Shown here in pieces: positions 1 to 10,533 of a stretch of 64,000 nt of DNA. Under the pieces are notes generated by a model that saw only the letters and a program-made list of their open reading frames with translations, was not told where the DNA came from and did not search any database. How positions within the stretch are numbered: position 1 is the first letter of the stretch; each line of letters begins with the position of its first letter. A program made the position numbers and the translations under genes. The stretch is from Brachynemurus nebulosus (lineage: Eukaryota > Arthropoda > Insecta > Neuroptera > Myrmeleontidae). The stretch spans positions 2,242,001 through 2,306,000 of the forward strand of contig JAPWDM010000008.1 in assembly GCA_035578155.1 (NCBI GenBank). Reading direction: 5' to 3'.

Positions 1-105
1 TTCAATTTATATTTTGCCGGACTACTGATGGTCAATTAGCACACGTAACACCACCATAGTTAGTTTTTTTTTATATAAAGAGTTGTAATGCAATAGATAT
101 CCCTC

Positions 106-215
106 AATCTTGTTTGATACTTGAGGATGAGCAAATCGCTCGAAACCGTTCGTAATTTAAACAATTTAAATATAGTGAAAAGTTGACAACGTAAATTATT
201 TTCATATTTATTTAA
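106..215 (+). repeat. Retroelement-tail-like repeat, copy 1
   Basis: Shares about 110 bp with 54936-55045. It contains a small hairpin at 120-146: a TTGAGGAT lead, stem GAGC, loop AAATC, stem GCTC, then GAAAC. A related hairpin with a different stem occurs at 41248-41271. The arrangement resembles the stem-loop tails of Penelope-like retroelements, but no reverse transcriptase is present, so the family is uncertain. Confidence 0.5.
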
Positions 216-316
216 GAAAAAAAATAATAACAGGAAATACAATAACAATAAACTAATTAAAAAAGACAAAAACAATTAAATACTTTTATTACAATTACAT
301 TTACACATTTCAATAC

Positions 317-893
317 AATAGGGTACTTGACTGAAGTGACAAAAATATTCTAAAAGCATTGTTTTTCCATATCAGGTAAGTGATTTTTTTTATTTTCGAC
401 AGATTTTGTAAAAAATCATCAAAAAAAATAACCCTACAATTTCAAATGAGAAAAAGGCGGGAAAAATACCTCACTATAGTGACGTCACATTTTGAAGAAA
501 CTAAACGTCAATGTCAATATTTTATAACCTCAAAACTTTGATTATATTTATAAAATGTCAAAGTAAAAGCAAGTATTTATTTGAATTCTGGTCAATTATT
601 ATTACTATATACATAAGCTAATAGAAATATTCAAAAGGAAACACAATTTCACCTCACCGATGAAAATTATCAAAATTGACATATCTAGCTACAAAATGTT
701 ACGTCATTTTCAAGAAATGGCGCGTATTCACTAATTTGAATATTTGTTGAAAAATGGTGATTTTTAAAATAAAATTTCTAAATAGTTATCAAATTTTTTT
801 ATGTTTCATTATTAAAATTGGACATATGTAATGATAATGCATAGAATTATTTAACATTTGACACAAATTTTAAATACAGTCAAGTACCGTATT
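317..893 (+). mobile_element. MITE-A copy 1 (about 577 bp, terminal inverted repeats)
   Basis: Ends are AATAGGGTACTTGACTG and its imperfect inverse CAGTCAAGTACCGTATT. A near-identical copy lies at 42079-42663 and a diverged one at 53832-54665. There is no ORF. The left part carries a GGCGGGAAAAA stretch followed by the octamer TGACGTCA (480-487); this order is kept in all three copies. I did not identify a TSD. Confidence 0.8.
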
Positions 894-1240
894 ATAAAAA
901 AAAAAAAAATGATAATATAAAATTATATATTCATGTGTTATTCATCTATGAATGTTTATTCATCTATAGATCATCACACAGAGAGTGTTTGTAACTGGTT
1001 TACACGTGTTTGCAGTAACATCGCACAAATGTGTGATCGGTGATCGCACGGTAGTTCTGGCTATTACACAGATGCTGTGTACTTGAACCGTAAAGTCTTA
1101 ATTTAAGAACACATTACGTAGTCATGTCGAGCCGATTAATCGACTAAAAACGTTTTTCAGACAAAATTAGTTACTAGTTGAGAATATCGAGTATACAATA
1201 GTCGACAAACCGATTAAATTTTTAGTCGAATACATATATG
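894..1240. other. AT-rich intergenic DNA with short E700-like remnants
   Basis: No coding signal. The stretch around 975-1060 (GTTTGCAGTAACATCGCAC and neighbours) resembles internal sequence of the E700 repeat family and 58490-58530. Around 1130-1230 the phrase GTCGA-CCGATTAA recurs twice in short inverted context. Confidence 0.35.
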
Positions 1241-1244
1241 AATA

Positions 1245-1352
1245 GGGTAACCGAAGTTCCTCGCTGAGGTTGGCGTTATAACACCAACCACGAGGAACAA
1301 CGAAGTGACCGTCTACACTCTTCGTACTTCGGTCCACTTCACGAGAATGTGT
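1245..1352 (+). repeat. GC-rich hairpin repeat, copy 1
   Basis: Contains a strong hairpin: GTTCCTCG, GGTTGG, a short AT loop, CCAACC, CGAGGAAC. A second set of short inverted CGAAG/CTTCG blocks follows. The same sequence, with expansions, is at 9735-9893. Both copies lie downstream of zinc-finger genes (130 bp from ZF-1; about 1.3 kb from ZF-2). Function unknown. Confidence 0.6.
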
Positions 1353-1368
1353 TAGTTAGTTGGTATGA

Positions 1369-1478
1369 TGATGTAGCATTTGTTTTTGTTTATAAAAAAA
1401 AAACAAAAGAAAAATAGAGAAATGAAAATGACGAACTAGTGTGAGTTTTCCTTTCGCTAAGTAATTGTTTACAAAACT
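1369..1478 (-). other. 3' flank of ZF-1 shared with ZF-2
   Basis: This stretch is about 90 percent identical by eye to 11063-11164, which lies directly downstream of ZF-2. The duplication that produced the two genes therefore included at least 100 bp of 3' flank, probably 3' UTR. Confidence 0.7.
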
Positions 1479-2654
1479 TTACAACATTCTTGTATGTATC
1501 CTTTCATGAGCTTTTAAACTACTTGAGTAAGAAAATGTTTTAAAACATGTGTCACATTTGAATGGTTTTTCTCCTGTATGTGTTCTTTCATGTGTTTTCA
1601 AAATGTTTGACTGAGAAAATGTTTTAAAACATACATCACATTTAAATGGTTTATCTCCTATATGTAATCTTTCATGTGATTTCAAATTATGTTGCAGAGA
1701 AAATGTTTTAAAACATATATCGCATTTGAATGGTTTTTCTCCTGTATGTGTTCTTTTATGTAGTTTTAATTTACTTGACTGAGAAAATGTTTTAACACAT
1801 ACATCACATTTGAATGGTCTCTCCCCTGTATGTATTTTTTCATGCGATTTCAAATTACTTGACCGTGAAAATGTTTTAAAACATATGTTACATTGGAATG
1901 GTTTTTCTCCCGTATGTGTTCTTTTATGTATCCGTAAAGCAGATGAGGCAGAAAATGTTTTAAAACATATATCACATTTGAATGGTTTATCGCCTGTATG
2001 TGTTCTGTTATGTGATTTCAAACCGCTTGATTGGGAAAATGTTTTAAAACATATATCACATTTGAATAGTTTTTCTTCTCTATGTACTCTTTCATGTACT
2101 TTCAAATTGTTTGACTGAGAAAATGTTTTAAAACATACATTACATTTGAATGGTTTTTCTCCGGTATGTACTCTTTCATGATCCTTCAAATTACTTGACC
2201 GTGAAAATGTTTTAAAGCATATATCACATTTGAATGGTTTTTCACAACTATGAATTCTTTCACGTTTTACCGAACGGCTTAACGTGCATGATTTTTCACT
2301 AGTTTGAGCCATTTCATAAGTCTTTAAAATGCTTTGCTCACTTGAATTCTCTGTTTTAGAATCACTTTCGTAACTTTTGTCAAATAAAACACTATTTTCC
2401 GTTAACATATCCTCTTCATCATCTTCTAATTTTATTTCGGTATGTAAACTTTTCAAATTTATTAAATTATCGGTACCAGTTTCAACATCCACTTCCAGTT
2501 TTATGTCATTTCCATAACATGTGAAATCAGTGAACTGCGATTTTGTTGTGATTGAAAATGAACTATCTACATCGTCTACATTTTGTAAATTCTCTTCCAC
2601 TTTTATTTTAACAGTAAATGGATCAGTTATTGACGTACATTGGTTATTTTCCAT
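1479..2654 (-). CDS. C2H2 zinc-finger protein ZF-1, 9 fingers, psi-KxE N-terminal region
   Basis: Predicted nuclear DNA-binding protein of 391 residues. Residues 1 to about 140 are finger-free and acidic. They carry three SUMO-acceptor consensus motifs: IKVE (K18), IKLE (K52) and IKLEDDEED (K75, followed by acidic residues). Nine fingers follow, joined mostly by TGEKPFKC linkers. Helix residues -1 to 6 are RSSNLKD, QSNNLKV, QSSGLKS, ASSALRI, RSSNLKS, QSSKLKL, LQHNLKS, QSNILKT and YSSSLKA. The start is the ATG at 2654 (A at -3); the frame stays open 16 codons further to a GTG at 2702, which a eukaryote would not use. The reading frame is uninterrupted, with no intron visible. It is the closest paralogue of ZF-2. 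An E700 transposon sits 111 bp upstream. Target sites and regulation are unknown. Confidence 0.93.
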   Translation of the reverse strand: MENNQCTSITDPFTVKIKVEENLQNVDDVDSSFSITTKSQFTDFTCYGNDIKLEVDVETGTDNLINLKSLHTEIKLEDDEEDMLTENSVLFDKSYESDSKTENSSEQSILKTYEMAQTSEKSCTLSRSVKRERIHSCEKPFKCDICFKTFSRSSNLKDHERVHTGEKPFKCNVCFKTFSQSNNLKVHERVHREEKLFKCDICFKTFSQSSGLKSHNRTHTGDKPFKCDICFKTFSASSALRIHKRTHTGEKPFQCNICFKTFSRSSNLKSHEKIHTGERPFKCDVCVKTFSQSSKLKLHKRTHTGEKPFKCDICFKTFSLQHNLKSHERLHIGDKPFKCDVCFKTFSQSNILKTHERTHTGEKPFKCDTCFKTFSYSSSLKAHERIHTRML

Positions 2655-2764
2655 TTTCTTGTAATTTTGACCAAATTTTGACAATTTACAAATCTGAACC
2701 ACTGTGACTGAACGTTCTATGGTGCTTAGCTATAAATTATGTTGGTGGAATTGTGGTTGGTTGG

Positions 2765-3464
2765 CAAGGGGTCAAACTAGATTGTCTGTGTCTCTGTTCC
2801 ACTTGTAATGAGTTTGTGACGTAAAATCTCCCCACTCTGGCGTGTAGATACACACTGTTTGCAGTGGTATTGGTTTAATGGTTGCGTCCATAGAGCACTA
2901 GAGAAAAAATATCTCTCTCTATACTACTGGAACCAGTGTAACCACTTGAGATAGAAAATATGTTGTATACGTGCACGGTGTTTACTTTGTATTTGTGCGG
3001 TAAACTCAGTTAGTGTGAGTGATCGGTGGTGCACGTGACCCTCGATCGCATACATATGTGTGATACTTGTGCGGGTTCTACAATGCTAACAACAATCAAA
3101 TGCATTGTTGTTTGACTGACTTACACTCAGCGACGGGTACTGAGCAAATGACACTAAGCAGCCTAAGATGCACATAAAAGCACATAAGTGATTGCAGAAA
3201 AGAGATAGTTATATTCGTTCTATTTGTTCTGTGGTTGCGTCTGTGTGCGTATTAACACATACTACTACAACGACTACAACACACGTATTATGGGACAGAC
3301 CAAGCTGTCCAATTTAAGTAACAATGTCTAAGCATTGTCTAACAATGTACTGTGTGTTCGGCGACGGACACTGACTGACTACATGCCTTAAGCTGTGACT
3401 GGCCTACAAATGACTCCAAGCGAATTACACTTTTTGGATATTAGTTGACTTCTAGTGTTCTATG
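2765..3464 (+). mobile_element. E700 element copy 1, hAT-like, 700 bp
   Basis: Begins CAAGGGGTCAAACTAG and ends TTCTAGTGTTCTATG. The 8 bp before it (TTGGTTGG) match the 8 bp after it (TTGGTAGG) at 7 of 8 positions, as expected for a hAT-type TSD. No transposase ORF. It lies directly upstream of ZF-1, so it may contribute 5' UTR or promoter sequence. Other copies are at 4412-6075 and 31314-31647. Confidence 0.72.
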
Positions 3465-4411
3465 TTGGTAGGGTTGATAGCGGTAGCCGCGGTAGCATAC
3501 TTGTGACCATAGAGAATAACACTATGAATATATAGAAGAGCACCCACTAAAATTATAGGATTTTTCTTAGCAGGTGGTTATTTTGGTACTAAGTTCAGAG
3601 GGCAGTGCAGTAGCACTGCACAACATATTTAAAAAATTGGTAATTGTAGACAGTGCTATTAGCTGATATCTGTCGAATTTACTGTTCATAGAACTTATTC
3701 TATTATTTTAGAAATTTATAATTTCTAACATTTCTATAGTAACAATTATAAAAAATTCTGTGAAGCAATTTTCATTTTTTTCGAATTATTTATGAGTAAT
3801 TCGTCTATTTTTTTGAATTCAATATTAAATTTAATAATTTTATTTAATTATTATTTATTGGAGGTATGTATAATTAACATTTATTACTTTATTTGAAAAT
3901 AATTACTTATTTTATTATCACAGTAAATTAATTAGAAAATTTGAATACATTTTATCTGTTGCAGAAAAATGGGAGCACACTTGTCAGAAATTAGAATCAG
4001 TGATAGTGATATTTTACGAAATATTTGATTAATGTATAATTTTGAATAAAAATAAATTTACTTGAGTTTTTAAACAAATATATGAGTTTATAATTATTGT
4101 ATGAGTTTTAAACTTGAAAAGCTGATTAAAATAAAATGCAATTAGGAGAATTTTAGTGGATTATCTTACTAGTAGTAACCTACATTATCGGCAAAGGCTA
4201 AAGATAATTTAAAGTTATTATAGTGACATTTCTGTTCTTCTCAAGTGTAATACGCATGAGGATTATGACAACGGTGACATCTATACCCTGTGCCCCCCGT
4301 TCTCAGTGTCATAGAGAGGTAATAGAGAGTCAAAAAAATGTATTGAAGTTAGCTATCTTTCAGAAATAAAATTCTCATGTACTTTATCTATGCTTGGGAC
4401 TCACTCATGTC
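3465..4411. other. Intergenic DNA between two E700 copies
   Basis: AT-rich, with no coding region, RNA gene or bounded repeat that I can recognise. The stretch 4240-4330 is somewhat richer in GC and has a run of six C, but it matches nothing else in the window. Confidence 0.4.
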
Positions 4412-6075
4412 CATAGGAAACTAGAAGCAAGCTAAAATAAAAAAAGTATAGTTCGCTTGGAGTCATTTGTTGGTCTGTCACAGCTTAGGTGGTTCAGTCA
4501 TGCGCACCAGTTGTAGCGGTGCAGACATCGCGGACATTGATTGCTGGACATTGTTTATCAACCACTTGCAACAATGTAATATATATACATAGCATACATA
4601 CGTACGCCTCGAATATGTAGTACGTATACCACTCGCCTCAGATAGAGTGTGACGTACATAGAACACATATCATACTAATATATTCGCAAATTCGTGTCCG
4701 TACATCATGTTGCTGTATCTACGTCACTCGCTGGCGACAGCGGGTACAGTTTGGTAGACTACCATCCACAGAATACACCGTTCTCTTAAAATAAGCAAAT
4801 CTAAAATAAGGAAATATTGTAAACAAACACACACACATTCAAACATGTTTATATTAAAAAGTAATAAAAATATTGTCAAAAAAAATAAAAAATAATAGTA
4901 TAAATGGTGTGACAAATAATAAAGTGTGTATGAACTTTTTAATCATTTATTCAGAAAAATTAAAAATTTTGCAATTTGTACATTTACTTATGAGTTTGAA
5001 ATGAAATGTTTAAAACGTCCAAAACCCTACAATTGTCTATAATTCTATGTATATAATTATGCATATATAAACATATCCATGATTTGATTATTTAATAGTA
5101 TCAGGTAGTAGGCATACATGCATATAATGCTTGTGAATGTGTTGTTGGGATCGTTGGGACATTATGAAGTGGTGATAAATTAAAATTAAAATAGCGTCTT
5201 TGACATTCACTCCACAATATGTATCTGTACGTATTTACTTTTTGTTCTGTACTCAAACATTAGCAAAGATTATTCTTAAAATGGTCTGATTCGGAACATA
5301 CAAACGTATTTTCTTATTAATAATAATAATTGTTATCAATTTATTATATGTATTAATTGTGTACAGTTGTTATTTTAAATAAAAAAAGTTAATTACTTAA
5401 TGTATGTAGTTAAGTTATGCACTTATTTTATATAACTAAATAAACTGTATTTTTAATATGACAGGGGTTATTAAGAAAAGAAAACATTTAACGTGAGAAA
5501 ATAAACTAGAAAGATTTGGAGAACTGGGCATCGCTGCATGTCTTAGCTTTTGGTTACGGTATATCAGTGACCTAGTAAATATATGTATATGCATATACAT
5601 AGATATTTAGTTCATCCTGTATGTTACGCTTAAAATAGGGAAAGTGACTTGTTTACTATTCCCTATTTTGAGCGGAATCTGTATTCAGAAACAAACTTCG
5701 TATCTTTATACTAGCTTTCTCAATGTGGACAATAGCTTACGTCACAAATGACCTAATTTCTGTCCCACTCCAAATGCACATGTTACAACATAAATCTCGT
5801 ATCAATGCATGCGTGATGTACGCGTGTGTTTGTATCAACGTCACACTCTGTTTGTTAAAAGAGGGGACTACACTGCATATGTATGCTTGTGTTTCGGTAC
5901 CTGTATATTACTATATATGTATTCGCTTACTGTTGAAACTGGTTGATAACAATCGATCTGAACACGGGTATAGTTGTTGTGTGACTGACACACTTAAGCG
6001 GTATCGAACCACTCACTGGCACACTGCTATCCACAATTTTTTACACACACGCTTAGGGCTTGGTTTGACCCCTTG
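4412..6075 (-). mobile_element. E700 element copy 2, inverted and interrupted
   Basis: Outer ends are the inverse of E700: CATAGGAAACTAGAAGC at the left and TGACCCCTTG at the right. The flanks are CTCATGTC and CTCATGTA, a 7 of 8 match. The 4440-4740 part matches copy 1 in reverse complement (for example TGACTCCAAGCGAA). The middle, about 4750-5690, is unrelated AT-rich DNA and is probably a later insertion. A small inverted repeat built on AAAATAGGGAA lies at 5630-5675. Confidence 0.6.
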
Positions 6076-6182
6076 CTCATGTACCTGCCACTCTCCATAT
6101 ATCCATTATAAAAAAATACATATACCGTTACTGACGCCGTTGTAACCAATATACCAGCTGGCGTTAATGGTACTTATTCTAA

Positions 6183-7247
6183 AATAGAGTCGGGACATGA
6201 GTTTTGATAGTTCGCTATTTTTCATCAGATTCATCTATACATATAATAAAATTGTAACGAGACCATTTCTGTACACGGAATATTTTTGAAAAATTGTACT
6301 GGTACTGTAAATAGTTATCGATGTAGATATCAAAATAGCGATTTTTAGAGTCTGTCTGTCTGTTCACGCATCACGCAAAAACTATTGGACGAATTTTAAT
6401 AAAATTTGGTGTGATGATAACTTATTACCTGGGTCAACATCTAAAATACGTTTTGCTCCTGGAAAATTTCTCATTCCCACGGGAAAATGGAAAAACCATT
6501 TTGAGCATGTGCACACATTAAGCAAAAACTATTGGACCGATTTTAGTAAAATTTGGTGTGGTGATAACTTATTACCTAGGGCAACATTTAAGATACTCTT
6601 TACTCCGGTAAAATGCCTCATTCCCACGGAAAAATAGAAAAACCATTTTGTGCATGTGCACGCATTACGCAAAAACTATTGGACGGATTTTGATAAAATT
6701 TGATGTGGTGATACCTTATTACTTGGGTCAACATTTAAGATACCCTTTACTCCGGGAAAATGTTCCATTCCCAGGTGAAAACTGAAAAACCATTGTGAAC
6801 ATGTGCACATATTACGCAAAAACTATTTGATGAAATTTGGTGTGGTGATAACTTATTACTTGGGTCAACATTTAAGATACTTTTTACTCCGGGAAAATTC
6901 CTCATTCCCACGGAAAAATAGAAAAACCATTTTGAGCATGTGCATGCATTACACAAAAATTATTATTCTTTGCAAGTTCTTTATAATTATTACACTTAAT
7001 ACATATATACTTCTCATTGAGTTTATAACAATGCTTTGCGCGAACGACGTCGCGGGTACGGCTAGTCTAAAATAAAATGGAAATAAATATTTAAAAAAAT
7101 ACTTTAATCTAAAAAGATTAATTAAATTAAAAAAAATTAATTCTTCTTTAACACATAACTTGGTGACGATACTTTTGTACTCAACCATATGATAATTAAT
7201 TTTGACATCTATTTGATAAAAAATGCTCACATGTCCCAACTCTATTT
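6183..7247 (+). mobile_element. MITE-B copy 1, split by a Helitron
   Basis: Outer ends AATAGAGTCGGGACATGA and the inverse of AATAGAGTTGGGACATGT frame about 225 bp of MITE. The uninterrupted copy at 33177-33412 (inverted) matches both halves. The Helitron at 6225-7065 lies inside. Confidence 0.8.
6225..7065 (+). mobile_element. Non-autonomous Helitron, 841 bp, with internal tandem repeats
   Basis: Starts TCAGATTCATCTATAC and ends GGGTACGGCTAG, with the 3' CTAG followed by host T. A hairpin (CGCGA, loop, TCGCG) sits about ten bases before the end, the usual Helitron signature. Removing it restores TTCA|TCTAAAATAAA, the sequence of the uninterrupted MITE-B copy, so the ends are exact and the A|T insertion site is confirmed. 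Inside are four to five tandem units of about 145 bp, each holding ACGCAAAAACTATTGG and a GGTCAACATTTAAGAT stretch. No Rep/helicase ORF. Confidence 0.9.
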
Positions 7248-7311
7248 AGTATGCCAGCAAATGCCATTAGCGCCACGTAGCGAACTGTGACATTAACTTT
7301 TAAATGATTAA

Positions 7312-7752
7312 GGCCCAGTATTATAAAGGACAACTAAATCAACGAATAACTATTCTACGAATAAAAATAGTTGTGAACTAAATATTGGTTCAGTATTATA
7401 AACGTATCTCATGATTAAATTATTTAGTAGTAGATTAACCTATAATATGTTGCAAATATGTTTTAATTTCCATATATAAGTATAATATAAACATTAATTC
7501 TGTACCTCTAGTTTGTATTACAATGTATATAAAACCTGTTTAATATGAGGTATAAATATAAACATAAATAATGTTTGTAAAAATCTTTCAGAACTGTCAA
7601 ATTAATCTCCGAATAAAATTTAGTCGGTATATTTTCTGTCAACTAAAATTTAGTTGTCTACTTAATTTATTTCAGTTTTATAATACTGACATCTGTGAAT
7701 AAAATTAATTTAGTTCACAAATTTAGTTAGTTGTCTTTTATAATACTGGCCC
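7312..7752. mobile_element. TTAA-flanked MITE, piggyBac-like, 441 bp
   Basis: Ends GGCCCAGTATTATAAA and the inverse of GGGCCAGTATTATAAA. The left flank is TTAA and the right flank TCAA. The related repeats at 47030 and 55410 show uninterrupted GATTAAG at this site, so the target was TTAA and one copy has mutated. The TTAA target and inverted ends fit piggyBac-type MITEs. Confidence 0.75.
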
Positions 7753-8290
7753 TCAAACGAGTTAACTCGTCCTGCAATATGGCGGCTCAAAATGCTGGCA
7801 TATGTATACATATATTCACTGGTACAGGTGCCGCCATCTGTGACAATACGGTATAATTCTAAATAATGTTCAATTTTATCAACATATTTTAGTATAATTT
7901 ATTTTTTGTAAATTCCTAGGGTTCACATTTTTAATGTTGGGATGTACGATTTTTTCTTTTTTTGTAGCCTTATCTATTGTATTTATCACTTGGCAGTAAA
8001 AAGTCCCGCATTTTGAGACAAAAAAATTTTATCATATGGCCGCTATTACACTGTCATAGATATATGTCAAAGTTTTATTAAATCAAAGAAATATTATAGT
8101 GTAATAAGTCAACTTTCATAATATAATATTTCTGTAACCATAGTTAAAGATACTTCTTAATATTTGATCATAGATTTGATCAAAGATCTTTGACATATAT
8201 CTATGACAATGTAATAGCGGCCTATGGTTTGTTTAAAAGGTTAACTAGTTATCAAATGCAGGACTTTCGTTAAGCTTCTTTTACTGGGGC
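7753..8290 (+). repeat. Dispersed repeat with YY1-like sites, copy 1
   Basis: Matches 55110-55415 in reverse complement and 47030-47245 directly. Near its left end it holds CAATATGGCGGCTC, which matches the core of the YY1/Pho consensus. A second GCCGCCATCTGTGACA follows about 50 bp later. It is interrupted by the MITE at 8038-8222. Confidence 0.65.
8038..8222. mobile_element. 185-bp MITE with 3-bp TSD
   Basis: Ends GGCCGCTATTACACTGTCAT and the inverse of GGCCGCTATTACATTGTCAT; inverted repeats of about 36 bp. It is flanked by TAT on both sides. The copy of the host repeat at 55110 has the empty site CCATATGG, which confirms the duplication. Confidence 0.85.
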
Positions 8291-9229
8291 TTTACGATGG
8301 CAATTTAACATTACAAAATCAAAAATAATTTTTTGTAAGTAAAATTCTGTATAATTTAAATTTACAAACTTATGAATAATTACATTTAAACAATTACATT
8401 ACATTTAATTAATTACATTTTAAACAATAATTACATTTTTTATCTGTAATGCAGTCCAATTTATTACTATTTTTTAACAAACCTCTCTTCAAAAACACGT
8501 TACAATGTTCTTACCTTTATATTAGAATTTTATCCCATACTGGGGGGCTTTTTTCTACTTTATATACATATATAATTTTTTTCGTCAAATTTTCCATAAA
8601 ATTCCAAATCCGACGATATTTTGAGTAAAATTTTACTTTACATACATCCCCGTCAGAATATTTAAGACCACTTCAATTTTTTTTTTAAATGTTTTTATCT
8701 ATGCAATGAAAACTTTAATTTAAACAACGTTGTGTATACGATTTGACTACACACTTGGCTTCCAATCCATGCATTTGTTTAGATTATTTAGGCATTTCTT
8801 TGACGATCACGTCACATCAAAGTGTGAAAGTGAATATTCTCTACTTTTTAAAAAATTGAAATATAACTTTTTTAATAGATAAAAATTGTTTTCTCTCAAC
8901 TAACGTTTCTATCATATTAAATAACACATTTTTCGCTTTCTAATGACCACCGAAAAATTTCCGTACGATGATTAGTTACGAAGTTATGAACAGTCAAAAT
9001 TTAGTGTGTGCTCTACTCTTTGAAATACTATAACTCGGTTAAAAATTGTCGTACAGCGATGAAAAAAAAAACGAAATTAAAGGACAAAAAGTGATCTTTT
9101 TGAATATAATATTAAAATTAATTGGAAAAGAATTCTTCGAACTAATACTGAGTTTTGAACGTAAAAATTCCATTTTAAATTCTTATCAAGTTTTTTTTTT
9201 AACTATAACTCAAAAACAGTAAAACATAA
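8291..9229. other. AT-rich intergenic DNA
   Basis: No coding or RNA gene seen. From about 8650 (TTTAAGACCACTTCAATTTT) the sequence may belong to the same degenerate element as the palindrome at 9230-9570, but I could not define its ends. Confidence 0.3.
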
Positions 9230-9570
9230 AAAAATTTTAAGGAAAGATTCTGAAAGTAGAAATTGTAAGCTTTCATTCTGTATTAAAATCAACGCTCTCT
9301 CATCGTTTCTGCCGAATTTGCAGGGACTTAAACATAAAACACTATTTTTATAAAGACATGTAAAATCGTCAAAAAGTTTAAGACCAAAAAATATATGTAG
9401 TACTATTAGATATGGTCCTAAACTTTTTGACGATTTTACATGTCTTTATAAAAATAGTGTTTTATGTTTAAGTCCCTGCAAATTCGGCAAAAACGATGAG
9501 AGAGCGTTGATTTTAATACAGAATGAAAGCTTACAATTTTTACTTTCAGAATCTTTCCTTAAAATTTTTA
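9230..9570. repeat. Long palindrome, arms about 157 bp
   Basis: Left arm 9230-9386 and right arm 9413-9570 are near-perfect reverse complements around a 26-bp centre. The arm contains AGTCCCTGCAAATTCGGCA and its inverse. No ORF. Probably a foldback element or two copies of one element joined head to head. Confidence 0.85.
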
Positions 9571-9734
9571 AAAAATTTTTTTAACGAAATTTCTTTTTTT
9601 TATTAATTTAAATACTGTTATTGATAAAAATGTGAAGAAAGCTGAGAAATTTTTTTTTCATTTTGTTAAAAATTATGAAAGTTTAAGAGTAAAAAAATGA
9701 TCTTTTAATTTTTTCCGCAAGTATATGATGTACC

Positions 9735-9893
9735 AACTACATTCTCGCCGAGGCAGGACAAGGTTCCTGGCCGAGTTCTTCGCTGAGGTTGGTCGAGGCA
9801 TATAGCATTATAACACCAACCACGAGGCACAACGAAGTAACCGTCTACACTCTCGTACTTCGGTCAACTTCGTGAGAATGTATTTGCTTGACT
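9735..9893 (+). repeat. GC-rich hairpin repeat, copy 2
   Basis: Same hairpin core as 1245-1352 (GCTGAGGTTGG and CACCAACCACGAGG) but expanded. The outer bases TACATTCTC and GAGAATGTA are inverted. After 9893 the match to the ZF-1 3' flank stops and resumes at 11063. Confidence 0.55.
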
Positions 9894-10533
9894 TTATCGA
9901 AAAATAACCCGGACAAAAGTTTCATGGGAAGAAATGAGGAACTAGAAAATGACGTTGACCAAAATTTGGAGGTCAACTTTGTTTTCTTAAATGGAAACCA
10001 CTATTTTTGATCTCGGATTCGGAGAGAGCGGGAAATTCTACGTTCAAAACCATATTCATACTTCATATCCCAAAGTCGTGTGAAGGTTATAAAAACGAAA
10101 AAAATATGATATTGGTTGGTCGAGGCCATATTCAAGGTCATTTTCTAGTTTCAATATTAACTGAGATTTTGCGGAATTGTTCCGGAACTTTATGAACACT
10201 CTGTATAATGTTAAACTATAGTTGAAAAAATCTTCCCAGACACTTTTGGTAGTTTCTTTGTCAACATATGATTGTCTTTTTCTAATTTCAATCAAACAAA
10301 TAAATAGTGCATAGGGTACTAATTGAACATTAGGTTACGAAATAATAATCAATAATAAGTTAATAACACTATTTTATATTTTTATGTAAATTCTGTTTAT
10401 TCAATAATAATTTGATTACAGAAGAATATTTCTTAAAGAAACCGAAAACAATTGACATTAATGATATATTATAACTTAACTGTAGACATATACATAAAAT
10501 AACTGAATGACTGGATTCATTGCAAAATATTTA
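9894..10533. other. AT-rich intergenic DNA inserted in the ZF-2 3' flank
   Basis: Nothing coding is recognised. In ZF-1 the corresponding hairpin repeat and 3' flank are only about 15 bp apart, so 9.9-11.06 kb appears to be extra sequence gained in the ZF-2 copy. Confidence 0.4.

Noticed and set aside
1810..2118. Plus-strand open frames antisense to the finger arrays (also 11832-12140, 30208-30432, 30460-30711)
   Set aside because: They repeat with the 84-bp finger period (NGFSPVCVLSC...) and arise from the conserved finger codons on the other strand; no independent coding evidence.
2655..2702. N-terminal extension of ZF-1 (and of ZF-2 to 12889)
   Set aside because: The extensions begin at GTG and TTG, which do not normally start translation in insects; the ATG giving MENNQ/MEDNQ aligns between paralogues and has a good context.
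5723..6145. 140-codon open frame
   Set aside because: It lies across the inverted E700 copy and its right border, and the composition is not protein-like; a chance frame in repeat DNA.
6366..7000. CRISPR-like or satellite array
   Set aside because: The repeated 145-bp units lie wholly inside the Helitron and vary along their length; no short identical repeats with unique spacers.
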